Assembly: GCF_009765685.1 (NCBI RefSeq)
Contig: NZ_LMUY01000133.1
Coordinates: forward strand, 47,405-111,404
Length of the DNA stretch: 64,000 nt
Source of the DNA: Acidisphaera sp. L21
GTDB taxonomy: Bacteria; Pseudomonadota; Alphaproteobacteria; Acetobacterales; Acetobacteraceae
Direction: 5' to 3'
In this document: one piece after another, positions 8,348 to 16,331 of the stretch
Layout: each line of letters opens with the position of its first letter
How positions within the stretch are numbered: the first letter of the stretch is position 1
The notes under the pieces: generated by a model
What the model was told of the DNA's origin: nothing
Databases searched by the model: none
What the model saw: the letters and a program-made list of their open reading frames with translations, nothing else
Made by a program: the position numbers and the translations under genes

Positions 8348-9892
8348 ATGAGCGAGACCGGAACCGTGCCGGAAGACACCGCCGCCCTGGCGAAATCGGC
8401 GAAGCCCGCACCGGCCTGCACCATGGTGATCTTTGGCGCCAATGGCGATCTGACAAAGCGCCTGCTGATGCCGGCGCTGTACAATCTATCGGGCGCCAAG
8501 CTGCTGGACGATCAGTTCACCATCCTCGGCGTCGATCGTGACACCGGGAGCGACCAGGACTTCCAGGGCCGCCAGCGAACCATGATGGAGAGTTTTACCC
8601 CCGACAAAGGGGGGGAGTTTGCCGAGAAGACTCTGAACCAGGATTGGTGGAGCTGGCTGGAACAGCGTCTGCACTACATGGCCGGCGACTTCACCAAGCC
8701 GGAGACGTTCAAGGCGCTTGCGGACAAGTTGGGCGACGGCAACGCGATCTTCTATCTGGCCGTGGCCGACCGTTTTTTCGGCACCATCATCGACCAACTG
8801 CATGCCGCCGGGCTGGTGAAGGAAAAAGAAGGGACATTCCGCCGGGTCGTGATTGAAAAGCCGTTTGGCCACGATCTGCAATCCGCCAAAGACCTGAACG
8901 CGCACATTCTGTCTGAACTGGATGAAAACCAGATCTACCGAATTGACCATTTCCTGGGCAAGGAAACGGTGCAGAACATCATGGCCCTGCGCTTCGGCAA
9001 CGGCATCTTCGAGCCGCTGTGGAATCGCGATCATATCGATAGCGTGCAGATTACTGCATCCGAAACCGTTGGTGTGGAAAAGCGCGGCAAGTTCTACGAA
9101 ATTACCGGCGCGCTGCGTGATATGGTGCCGAACCACATGTTCCAACTGCTGGCGATGACGACGATGGAACCACCTAACTCCTTCGACGCCGACGCCGTCC
9201 GCAGCGAAAAGGCGAAGGTGATCGAGGCCATCCACCCGATGTCCGCCGCCGACGTCGAGACGAATGTCGTACGCGGCCAGTACATCGCCGGGCACATGAA
9301 GGAAGAGGGCGACGTCCAAAGCTACACCAGCGAGCCCGATGTGGCGGGAGACTCCACCGTGGAGACCTACGTTGCCCTGAAGCTGATGATCGACAACTGG
9401 CGTTGGGCTGGCGTGCCGTTCTACCTGCGCACGGGCAAGCGGATGTCCACACGCAAGACCGAAATCGCCATCCACTTCAAACAGGCGCCATTCGCGATGT
9501 TTCGCGATACCCCGGTGGATAAGATGACCCCCAACGTCATGGTGTTGCATCTGCAGCCGCATGAGGGTATCTCCGTCCATTTCAGCGCCAAGCAGCCGGG
9601 CCAGAATGTTGTCCTGAAGCCGGTGCGCATGGACTTCAACTACCAAGACTACTTCGAACTGAAGCCTTCCACCGGGTATGAGACGCTGATCTACGACGTG
9701 CTGATCGGCGATCCGACGCTGTTCAATCGCGCCGATAATATCGAGGCGGGATGGACCGCGGTTCAGCCGATCCTGGATGCAGTGGCGAAGGGCGGCTGCA
9801 AGATCCACACCTACGCCGCCGGCACCAACGGCCCGGCGGCGGCCGATGCCATGCTCTCGCTCGATGGGCGTGAGTGGCGGAAGCCCGGCTGA
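8348..9892 (+). CDS. zwf: Glucose-6-phosphate dehydrogenase
   Basis: Oxidises glucose 6-phosphate to 6-phosphogluconolactone, the entry step of the oxidative branch. 514 residues from the ATG at 8348; a TTG at 8339 would add three residues and overlap the gnd stop. The nucleotide-binding start is FGANGDLTKRLLMPALYNL (Gly-Ala-Asn in place of the common Gly-Ala-Ser), and the active-site signature RIDHFLGKE is at about 197–205. The C-terminal half carries the usual substrate-domain residues. Its stop overlaps the ATG of the next gene by one base, so translational coupling is likely. Confidence 0.96.
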   Translation: MSETGTVPEDTAALAKSAKPAPACTMVIFGANGDLTKRLLMPALYNLSGAKLLDDQFTILGVDRDTGSDQDFQGRQRTMMESFTPDKGGEFAEKTLNQDWWSWLEQRLHYMAGDFTKPETFKALADKLGDGNAIFYLAVADRFFGTIIDQLHAAGLVKEKEGTFRRVVIEKPFGHDLQSAKDLNAHILSELDENQIYRIDHFLGKETVQNIMALRFGNGIFEPLWNRDHIDSVQITASETVGVEKRGKFYEITGALRDMVPNHMFQLLAMTTMEPPNSFDADAVRSEKAKVIEAIHPMSAADVETNVVRGQYIAGHMKEEGDVQSYTSEPDVAGDSTVETYVALKLMIDNWRWAGVPFYLRTGKRMSTRKTEIAIHFKQAPFAMFRDTPVDKMTPNVMVLHLQPHEGISVHFSAKQPGQNVVLKPVRMDFNYQDYFELKPSTGYETLIYDVLIGDPTLFNRADNIEAGWTAVQPILDAVAKGGCKIHTYAAGTNGPAAADAMLSLDGREWRKPG

Positions 9893-10698
9893 TGCCCATC
9901 AAGCTGGTTGTGTCCGACGTCGATGGGACGATGGTGAACAGCGAAAAGCTGCTCACTCCGGCCACGATCGACGCCGCCCACCGCCTGCGCCACGCGGGTG
10001 TGCATCTGGCCCTGGTCAGCAGCCGACCGCCGCGTGGCATGGCGTTCCTCACCATGGACCTCGGCCTCACCGGGCCGTTGGGCGGCTTTAACGGCGCGAC
10101 CATCCTGGCGCCGGACGGTGCGGTGATCGAGGAGAACGTGGTGCCGGAGGCGGCGGTCCGCGCCAGCCTGGATTTGCTGGCAAGGCGAGGCGTCGATGCC
10201 TGGCTGTTCGCCGACAACCAGTGGTTCATCAAGAACTTGGACGGCGCTTACGTCCCGAAGGAGCGGCGGACCGTCCGGTTTGACCCAGTCGTGGTCGACG
10301 ATTTCGAGCCCTATGTCGCGCGTTGCGGCAAGGTCGTCGGCGCGTCGAAGGATTTCGACGGGTTGGCGGAGTGCGAGGCCGAGTTGCAAGGCGTGTTGGG
10401 GCATAGCGCTCACGCTCACCGCTCCCAGCGGTACTACCTGGACGTGACCAACCCGCATACGGACAAGGGCACGGCAGCGAGATCCTTCGCGAGTTGGTAC
10501 GGCATCGACATTTCCGAAGTCTGCGCCATTGGTGACCAATTCAACGACGTGCCGATGTTCCGTGTCGCCGGGTATAGTGTAGCCATGGGCAATGCGCCAC
10601 CTGCGGTATCCGCGCACGCAAAGCATCACTCGTCGACCAACGAAGAAGACGGCTGGGCCGCGGCGATCGATCGCTACGTGCTGCCCAACGCAGGATAG
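9892..10698 (+). CDS. HAD-superfamily (Cof-type, IIB) sugar-phosphatase-like protein, first of a tandem pair
   Basis: 268 residues with the four HAD motifs: the nucleophile and acid Asp pair in SDVDGTMV (D9, D11), a Ser in VSSRPPRGM, a Lys near KGTAARS and the metal-binding IGDQFNDVPMF. The insert between the motifs is the C2B cap of the Cof/YbiV group, which hydrolyse sugar phosphates and related small molecules. It starts in the zwf stop (TGATG) and is followed by a clearly related gene. The position inside a complete pentose-phosphate operon suggests a substrate among its intermediates or a damaged by-product; that is inference. Confidence 0.85.
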   Translation: MPIKLVVSDVDGTMVNSEKLLTPATIDAAHRLRHAGVHLALVSSRPPRGMAFLTMDLGLTGPLGGFNGATILAPDGAVIEENVVPEAAVRASLDLLARRGVDAWLFADNQWFIKNLDGAYVPKERRTVRFDPVVVDDFEPYVARCGKVVGASKDFDGLAECEAELQGVLGHSAHAHRSQRYYLDVTNPHTDKGTAARSFASWYGIDISEVCAIGDQFNDVPMFRVAGYSVAMGNAPPAVSAHAKHHSSTNEEDGWAAAIDRYVLPNAG

Positions 10699-10708
10699 GA
10701 GTTTCCGA

Positions 10709-11527
10709 ATGGGTCGTCCTCGCCCCGACAAGATCAAACTGTTCCTCGCCGACGTCGATGGCACGCTGGTCACGAAAGACAAGATTCTCACCGAACGCGC
10801 GCAGAAGGCGGTACGCGATCTGGAAGCCAAGGGCATCAAATTCGCCCTCACCAGCGGCCGCCCGCCAAAGGGCATGAAGATGCTGATCGAGCCGCTGAAG
10901 ATCACGACCCCGATCGCCGGTTTCAACGGCGGTCTATTCGTGAATGCCGACATGAGCATCATCGAAAGCCGCACTCTGTCCCCGGAAGCCGCCCACAAGA
11001 CTGCCGATCTGATCGCCAAGCAGGGCCTCGACGTCTGGCTCTATTCCGGCGACGACTGGCTAATCCACGACCTGAACGCCCCCCACCGGGAGAAGGAGGA
11101 GCACACCGTGCAATTTCCCCCCAAGGTGGTGAAGGAATACACGGACGAGCAGCTGAAGAACGCGGTGAAAATCGTCGGCGTCAGCGATGATCTGGACAAG
11201 GTCGCCGCCTGCGAGAAGGCCGTGCGGGAGGCACTGGGGAAATCAGCCTCCGCGGCGCGATCCCAGCCCTACTACCTCGACGTGACCCATCCGGAGGCCA
11301 ATAAGGGCGGCGTCGTCGCCTACCTTGCACGCACCATGAAGATCGACCCGGGCGAGATCGCGACCATTGGCGACCAGCCGAATGACGTGCTGATGTTCAA
11401 GCCAAGCGGCTTCTCCATCGCCATGGGTAATGCCAGCGAGGCCGTGCAGAAGGAGGCGGACGTGGTCACCGACAGTTTCGACGATGAAGGGTTCGCCAAG
11501 GCCGTCGAAAAGTACCTGCTGGCATGA
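10709..11527 (+). CDS. HAD-superfamily (Cof-type, IIB) sugar-phosphatase-like protein, second of a tandem pair
   Basis: 272 residues, aligned along its full length with the preceding gene (shared DVDGT, SGRPPKGM, GFNGG, YYLDVTHP and IGDQPNDVLMF), so the two arose by tandem duplication. Asp nucleophile and acid are D15 and D17. The start at 10709 has TAGGAG at 10695–10700; a longer frame from 10592 lies inside the previous gene. It has diverged strongly from its neighbour, notably in the cap, which suggests different substrates. Its stop overlaps the pgl ATG (ATGA). Confidence 0.85.
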   Translation: MGRPRPDKIKLFLADVDGTLVTKDKILTERAQKAVRDLEAKGIKFALTSGRPPKGMKMLIEPLKITTPIAGFNGGLFVNADMSIIESRTLSPEAAHKTADLIAKQGLDVWLYSGDDWLIHDLNAPHREKEEHTVQFPPKVVKEYTDEQLKNAVKIVGVSDDLDKVAACEKAVREALGKSASAARSQPYYLDVTHPEANKGGVVAYLARTMKIDPGEIATIGDQPNDVLMFKPSGFSIAMGNASEAVQKEADVVTDSFDDEGFAKAVEKYLLA

Positions 11528-12240
11528 CCGGCACCGTCGACATCTCCGTCGATGGCGATGCGGTCGCACGCCGGGTCGCGGAATGGGTGCTGGAGCGAGC
11601 CTTGGCCACGGCAGGACGCTTCGCCTGGTGCCTATCCGGCGGGTCGACGCCAAAAACCACGTTCGGCGTCCTCGCCAGCGACGCATTCCGCAACCGCTTC
11701 CCCTGGGACCGAACGCACATCTTCTTCGGTGACGAGCGCTTCGTGCCGCCCGATCACCCCGATAGCAACTACCGCATGGCACGGGAGGCGATGATCAGCC
11801 ACGTGCCGATCCCGGCGGAGCAGGTCCATCCCTGGCAGACAATCGGCACCGACCCGGAACACTCTGCCCTGCACTACGCCGACACACTGAAGCGCTTTTA
11901 CGGTGCCGACACGTTGGACCCCGCGCGCCCGTTATTCGACGTGATGTTCCTGGGATTGGGTGAGGACGGTCACACCGCCTCCCTCTTCCCCGGCGTAGCG
12001 GCCTTGAAGGAGCGCACGGCATGGACCGCCGCGGTGATCGGCGCCAAGCCCGAGCCGCGTCTGACGCTCAGCTATCCTGTGATCGACAGCAGCCGCGTCG
12101 TCGCCTTCCTGGCCGCTGGCGAGGGTAAACGCGACATCCTGGCAAAGGCACTCGCCGGCGATACCAGCCTGCCCGCAGTCGGTGTGAAGCCGATTGGCGA
12201 ACTGTGTTGGTTTACCGACAAGGCTGCCGCCGGGACATGA
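11524..12240 (+). CDS. pgl: 6-phosphogluconolactonase
   Basis: Hydrolyses 6-phosphogluconolactone to 6-phosphogluconate, the step between zwf and gnd. 238 residues of the DevB/SOL family. Family marks are the LSGGSTPK phosphate-binding loop (about 38–45), the catalytic stretch GDERFVPPDHPDSNYRMA (about 70–87) and GLGEDGHTASLFPG. ATGA overlaps at both ends couple it to the HAD gene before and rpiA after. Confidence 0.95.
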   Translation: MTGTVDISVDGDAVARRVAEWVLERALATAGRFAWCLSGGSTPKTTFGVLASDAFRNRFPWDRTHIFFGDERFVPPDHPDSNYRMAREAMISHVPIPAEQVHPWQTIGTDPEHSALHYADTLKRFYGADTLDPARPLFDVMFLGLGEDGHTASLFPGVAALKERTAWTAAVIGAKPEPRLTLSYPVIDSSRVVAFLAAGEGKRDILAKALAGDTSLPAVGVKPIGELCWFTDKAAAGT

Positions 12241-12929
12241 CGGACGATCCGAACGCGGCGCTAAAACGCCAGGCAGCGGAGGCGGCGGCCGCCCTGGTGA
12301 CGGACGGCATGGCGGTCGGACTTGGCACCGGGTCCACCGCCTACTTCGCCATCGCCAACCTCATCGCACGGGTGAAGCAGGGTCTTCGCATCACCGCCAT
12401 TCCCACCTCCGAGAGAAGCGCCACCCAAGCTCGTGAGGGCGGGATCGAGCTGGTGGAGCTGACCGAAACCACCCGCCTGGACCTGACGATCGACGGTGCC
12501 GACTCCGTGGCCGCCGGGTCGCTGGACCTGGTGAAGGGCCTTGGCGGTGCTCTGCTGCGGGAAAAGATCGTCGCCGCAGCAAGCGCCAAGCTGCTGATCG
12601 TGGTCGATGGCGGCAAGTTAGTGGACAAATTGGGGATGAACGCCCCCATCCCGGTGGAGGTCGTGCCGTTCGGCTGGCGCCGCGTTGCCGGGCAAATGGC
12701 TGAACTCGGCGCCCGCCCGGTGCTGCGGCTGGATCCCGGCGGGTCGCTGTTCCATACCGATGGCGGTAACTTCATTCTGGACTGCCACATGCCCCCGATC
12801 GACGACCCTGCCGCTTTGGACTCCGCGCTGCAATCCATCGTTGGCGTGGTCGAAACCGGCCTCTTCATCAGCCGCACCACCACCGTGTTCGTCGCGGACC
12901 CGGCGGGCGTTCGGACGCTCACCCCATGA
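12237..12929 (+). CDS. rpiA: Ribose-5-phosphate isomerase A
   Basis: Interconverts ribose 5-phosphate and ribulose 5-phosphate. 230 residues. Signatures are the phosphate loop GLGTGSTAYF (28–37), TSERSATQA, the catalytic DGADSV region followed by KGLGGALLREK, and the DGGKLVDKLG segment. The start chosen is the ATG in the pgl stop (ATGA); an upstream start at 12204 would only add non-conserved residues. It ends with an ATGA overlap into gntK. Confidence 0.96.
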   Translation: MTDDPNAALKRQAAEAAAALVTDGMAVGLGTGSTAYFAIANLIARVKQGLRITAIPTSERSATQAREGGIELVELTETTRLDLTIDGADSVAAGSLDLVKGLGGALLREKIVAAASAKLLIVVDGGKLVDKLGMNAPIPVEVVPFGWRRVAGQMAELGARPVLRLDPGGSLFHTDGGNFILDCHMPPIDDPAALDSALQSIVGVVETGLFISRTTTVFVADPAGVRTLTP

Positions 12930-13426
12930 GCCGCGTTGTCGTCGTCATGGGCGTCTCCGGGTCCGGCAAGACCACCGTGGCGGAGCGTATTGCCGGCGCG
13001 CTGGGCTGGATCTTTCAGGAGGGGGACAAGCTGCACCCCGCTGCCAATGTGGCGAAAATGAAGGCCGGGCAGGCGCTGGACGATGCCGATCGGGCACCTT
13101 GGCTGGCAATCATCGCCGAGTGGATCGACGCCCGGCTGCACACCGGGCAGAACGCCATTATCACCTGCTCCGCCCTGAAGCGCCGCTACCGCGACCAGAT
13201 CGGCAACGGCAAGTCCGGTGTGCAGATCGTGTACCTCTACGGCGATCGGCACACGTTGGAAGACCACGTCGGCAACCGCCACCACGAGTACATGCCAGCC
13301 ACCCTGCTCGACAGCCAGTTGGCAACCCTGGAGGAGCCCGTCGCGGACGAGCACGTCATCACCGTCGACGTCGACGGCACGATCGAGCACACCGTTGCCG
13401 AGGTGATCCGTCAGCTACAGGTGTGA
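12926..13426 (+). CDS. gntK: Gluconokinase
   Basis: Phosphorylates gluconate to 6-phosphogluconate, feeding gluconate made by periplasmic or cytosolic glucose oxidation into the operon's pathway. 166 residues, typical for the GntK/IdnK family. The P-loop is GVSGSGKTT (9–17), followed by the family-typical FQEGDKLHP and CSALKRRYRD. Last gene of the pentose-phosphate operon; it starts in the rpiA stop. The 123-base gap to the next gene is the first real break since tkt. Confidence 0.95.
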   Translation: MSRVVVVMGVSGSGKTTVAERIAGALGWIFQEGDKLHPAANVAKMKAGQALDDADRAPWLAIIAEWIDARLHTGQNAIITCSALKRRYRDQIGNGKSGVQIVYLYGDRHTLEDHVGNRHHEYMPATLLDSQLATLEEPVADEHVITVDVDGTIEHTVAEVIRQLQV

Positions 13427-13549
13427 TGTAAACGCGCCCCAGCCATGAAACTTTTGTGGCATCCTGATTAACGGCATGTAATTTGTTCCCATGGGCGTGG
13501 AACGCGCAGGCATTTCGCCCGCGGTGCGCACGTCAGGGAGATTGCGGCC

Positions 13550-14821
13550 GTGAAATCTAGCCGAATGACGACCTACATCCTGGTCGCGATGGTCTTGGGT
13601 GTCGTGGTTGGCGGGCTGATCCACTCGTATTTCGTCGATGCCGCCACCCAGAAGATGCTCGCCAGCTACATTTCATTCGGCAGCATGATCTTCCTGCGGC
13701 TGATCAAGATGATCATCGCCCCCCTCGTCTTCTCCACGCTGGTGGTTGGCATCGGCCGTATGTCGGATGCCGGCGCGGTCGGCCGGGTCGGCGGCAAGGC
13801 CATGCTGTGGTTCGTCAGCGCCTCGCTGGTGTCGCTCACCCTGGGCCTCATCCTGGTAAACATTTTCGAACCGGGCGCCGGCGTGCACAAGGTCGCCAGC
13901 GGCCTGGCCACGGGCATCGATGCCCACGCCATGTCGCTCGACGGCTTCGTCAAGCACGTTTTTCCTGACTCCGCCCTGCGCCCGATGGTCGAGAACGAGA
14001 TCCTGCAGATCGTGGTGTTCTCCATCTTCTTCGGCGTCGCCTGCGCCTCGATGGGCTCGAAGGCCAAGCTGGTGCTGGAGGGGATCGAGGGGATTTCCCA
14101 CATCATCCTGCTGGTCACCGGTTACGTCATGAAGCTTGCCCCGCTCGCAGTGTTCTGTGCCATGGCGGCGACGATCGCCACCAACGGCTTGGGCATCCTG
14201 CTGAACTATGCGAAGTTTATGGGCGAATTCTACTTCGGCCTAGTCTGCCTCTGGCTCGTGCTCATCCTCGTGGGCTTCCTCATCCTGGGCCCATCCGTCT
14301 CGCGGCTCATCCGCCTGGTACAGGAGCCATTCCTGCTCGCCTTTTCCACGGCGAGTTCGGAGGCCGCTTATCCTAAGATGTTGGAACAGCTGGCGAAGTT
14401 CCCCATCTCGAAGAAGATCTCCAGCTTCGTCCTGCCGCTCGGCTACTCGTTCAACCTGGACGGGACGATGATGTACTGCACCTTCGCCAGCGTGTTCATC
14501 GCCCAGGCCTACGACATCCCGCTGGGTTGGGGCACACAGATCGCGATGTTGCTCACGCTGATGCTCACCAGCAAGGGCGTCGCCGGCGTGCCGCGGGCAT
14601 CATTGGTGGTGATCGCCGCAACGCTCAGCCAGTTCAGCCTGCCGGAAGAAGGCCTGCTGCTGATCCTGGGCATCGACACCTTCCTGGACATGGGCCGCTC
14701 GGCGACCAACGTCATCGGTAACTCATTGGCGACGGCAGTCGTCGCGAAGTGGGAGGGTCAGTTGGTCCCCGACGCCGACACGGCCGAGGTCATCGGCGAG
14801 TTGGAAGGCCACCCGGCGTAA
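13550..14821 (+). CDS. Dicarboxylate/amino acid:cation symporter (DAACS family)
   Basis: 423 residues, multi-span inner-membrane symporter of the GltP/DctA family. Family marks include the first amphipathic entry MIIAPLVFSTLV, the serine-rich AFSTASSEAAYPKM of re-entrant loop 1, FNLDGTMMYCTFASVF and the loop-2 region SKGVAGVPRASLVV with DTFLDMGRSATNVIGNS that binds substrate and cation. The substrate (C4-dicarboxylate, glutamate or aspartate) is not certain. The GTG at 13550 is preferred to the ATG at 13565 because GGGAG lies ten bases before it. Probably its own transcript, ended by the hairpin at 14834–14858. Confidence 0.9.
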   Translation: MKSSRMTTYILVAMVLGVVVGGLIHSYFVDAATQKMLASYISFGSMIFLRLIKMIIAPLVFSTLVVGIGRMSDAGAVGRVGGKAMLWFVSASLVSLTLGLILVNIFEPGAGVHKVASGLATGIDAHAMSLDGFVKHVFPDSALRPMVENEILQIVVFSIFFGVACASMGSKAKLVLEGIEGISHIILLVTGYVMKLAPLAVFCAMAATIATNGLGILLNYAKFMGEFYFGLVCLWLVLILVGFLILGPSVSRLIRLVQEPFLLAFSTASSEAAYPKMLEQLAKFPISKKISSFVLPLGYSFNLDGTMMYCTFASVFIAQAYDIPLGWGTQIAMLLTLMLTSKGVAGVPRASLVVIAATLSQFSLPEEGLLLILGIDTFLDMGRSATNVIGNSLATAVVAKWEGQLVPDADTAEVIGELEGHPA

Positions 14822-14833
14822 GCCGACACGAAA

Positions 14834-14858
14834 GCCCCTCCCCAATCGTGGGAGGGGC
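14834..14858. terminator. Hairpin between convergent symporter and smpB genes
   Basis: Perfect 9-base arms GCCCCTCCC (14834–14842) and GGGAGGGGC (14850–14858) with a 7-base loop. It lies between two converging genes, so it may end transcription both ways, although neither side carries a long T-run. Confidence 0.65.
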
Positions 14859-14874
14859 GATCAGCCCCCGTCGA

Positions 14875-15357
14875 TCAGCCCTTGTCGCGCATGAGCCGGG
14901 CTTTGTCCCGGGCCCAATCCTTCGCCGCTGCCGCCTGGCGCTTGTCCGCCTTCTGCCGGCCTTGGCCCAGGCCCAGCAGCACCTTGGCCATTCCCTTGTC
15001 GTTGAAATGGATATCCAGCGGCACCAACGTGTTGCCATCGCGACTGACAGCACCCAGCAGGCCATCGCGCTGCTTACGCTTCACCAACAGCTTGCGCGGC
15101 GCGCGGGGTTCGAACTTGGACAGCACGCCGCCCTGGTATTCGGGGATATAGCTGTTGAACAGCCACAACTCGCCATCGCGCTCACCGGCCCAGGCCTCGG
15201 TGATCGTGGCGCGGCCGTAGCGCAGGCTCTTCACCTCCGGCCCCTTCAGCACGATCCCTGCCTCCACCGTCTGCTTGATGGTGTAGTCGAAACGGGCCTT
15301 GCGGTTCTGCGCGGCGATCCCGTGGCTGATCAGGCCACTCTTCTTCTTCTCCGGCAC
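14875..15357 (-). CDS. smpB: SsrA-binding protein
   Basis: Binds tmRNA and brings it to stalled ribosomes for trans-translation. 160 residues, normal length. Visible family features are NRKARFDYTI near the N-terminus, GIVLKGPEVKSLR, SYIPEYQGG and the basic C-terminal tail (KADKRQAAAAKDWARDKARL) that enters the ribosome. It begins four bases after the dapA stop, so the two form an operon. Confidence 0.97.
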   Translation of the reverse strand: MPEKKKSGLISHGIAAQNRKARFDYTIKQTVEAGIVLKGPEVKSLRYGRATITEAWAGERDGELWLFNSYIPEYQGGVLSKFEPRAPRKLLVKRKQRDGLLGAVSRDGNTLVPLDIHFNDKGMAKVLLGLGQGRQKADKRQAAAAKDWARDKARLMRDKG

Positions 15358-15361
15358 GGTC

Positions 15362-16240
15362 TTAGTTCAGCAGTCCCGCCTGCGTCATGGCGGCGCGAAC
15401 CTTCGCCTTGGTCGCCTCCGCCACGGGTGCAAGCGGCAGGCGGCAATGGTCGCTGCCACGCCCGAGCAAGCTTGCGGCATATTTCACCGGACCCGGACTG
15501 GTTTCGGCGAACATCGCGTCGTGCACGGGTGTGAGCCGCTGCTGGATCTGCATCGCGTCGGCGATCCGCCCCTCGGTCCAGGCCGTATGCATCGCGCTGC
15601 ACAGCGCCGGAGCGATGTTGGCCGTCACGCTGATGCAGCCATGACCGCCGGACGCCATGAACGCCAAGGCGGTATGGTCCTCCCCCGACAACTGAGTGAA
15701 ATTGGGGCCGCAGGTCGCGGTGGTGTGCAGCGGCCGTGTCAGGTTTGCGGTCGCATCCTTCACGCCGACGATGTTCTTGTGCTTGGCCAGCCGGGCCATG
15801 GTGTCCACGCTCATGTCCACGACGGACCGGGCGGGGATGTTATAGATCACCAGCGGTATGTCTACCGCGTCGGCGATGGCGCTGAAATGCAGAAACATGC
15901 CTTCCTGGGTCGGCTTGTTATAGTATGGCGTCACCACCAGGACGCCATCCGCGCCAGCTTGCTTTGCATGCCGGGCCAGTTCCACCGCCTCGGCCGTGCT
16001 GTTGGACCCGGCGCCCGCCATAACGGGCACGCGCTTGGCGGCCACTTCGATCGCGATCTCGACCACCCGTTTATGCTCGTCATGGGACAGGGTCGGGCTC
16101 TCGCCTGTGGTTCCGACGGGGACCAACCCGTGCGTCCCCTGGGCAATCTGCCATTCGACGAATTGGGCGAACGCATCCTCGTCCACGGCGCCGTCGGGGC
16201 GCATGGGGGTGATGAGGGCGACGAGCGAGCCGGTGAACAT
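15362..16240 (-). CDS. dapA: 4-hydroxy-tetrahydrodipicolinate synthase
   Basis: Condenses pyruvate with aspartate semialdehyde at the branch point of lysine and diaminopimelate synthesis. 292 residues from the ATG at 16240; a TTG at 16252 adds four residues and is less likely. The pyruvate-binding [14 protein letters not shown] is near 40–53, the catalytic Tyr in [12 protein letters not shown] and the Schiff-base Lys in IVGVKDAT. The pair dapA–smpB is a common alphaproteobacterial neighbourhood. The transglycosylase gene diverges from it. Confidence 0.96.
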   Translation of the reverse strand: MFTGSLVALITPMRPDGAVDEDAFAQFVEWQIAQGTHGLVPVGTTGESPTLSHDEHKRVVEIAIEVAAKRVPVMAGAGSNSTAEAVELARHAKQAGADGVLVVTPYYNKPTQEGMFLHFSAIADAVDIPLVIYNIPARSVVDMSVDTMARLAKHKNIVGVKDATANLTRPLHTTATCGPNFTQLSGEDHTALAFMASGGHGCISVTANIAPALCSAMHTAWTEGRIADAMQIQQRLTPVHDAMFAETSPGPVKYAASLLGRGSDHCRLPLAPVAEATKAKVRAAMTQAGLLN

Positions 16241-16331
16241 GGCGGGGGCCAATCCAGGTAAAGGGATGCCAACCTAGGCATCCACCGGACTGGCTGCAAG
16301 GATGCTGCAATCTGTGCCATGCTGCGTTTGC

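Noticed and set aside
8486..9808. Long open frame (440 codons) antisense to zwf
   Set aside because: It lies fully opposite a gene with complete family motifs, has low-complexity His/Val/Gly-rich content and no known domain. High GC makes such antisense frames common.
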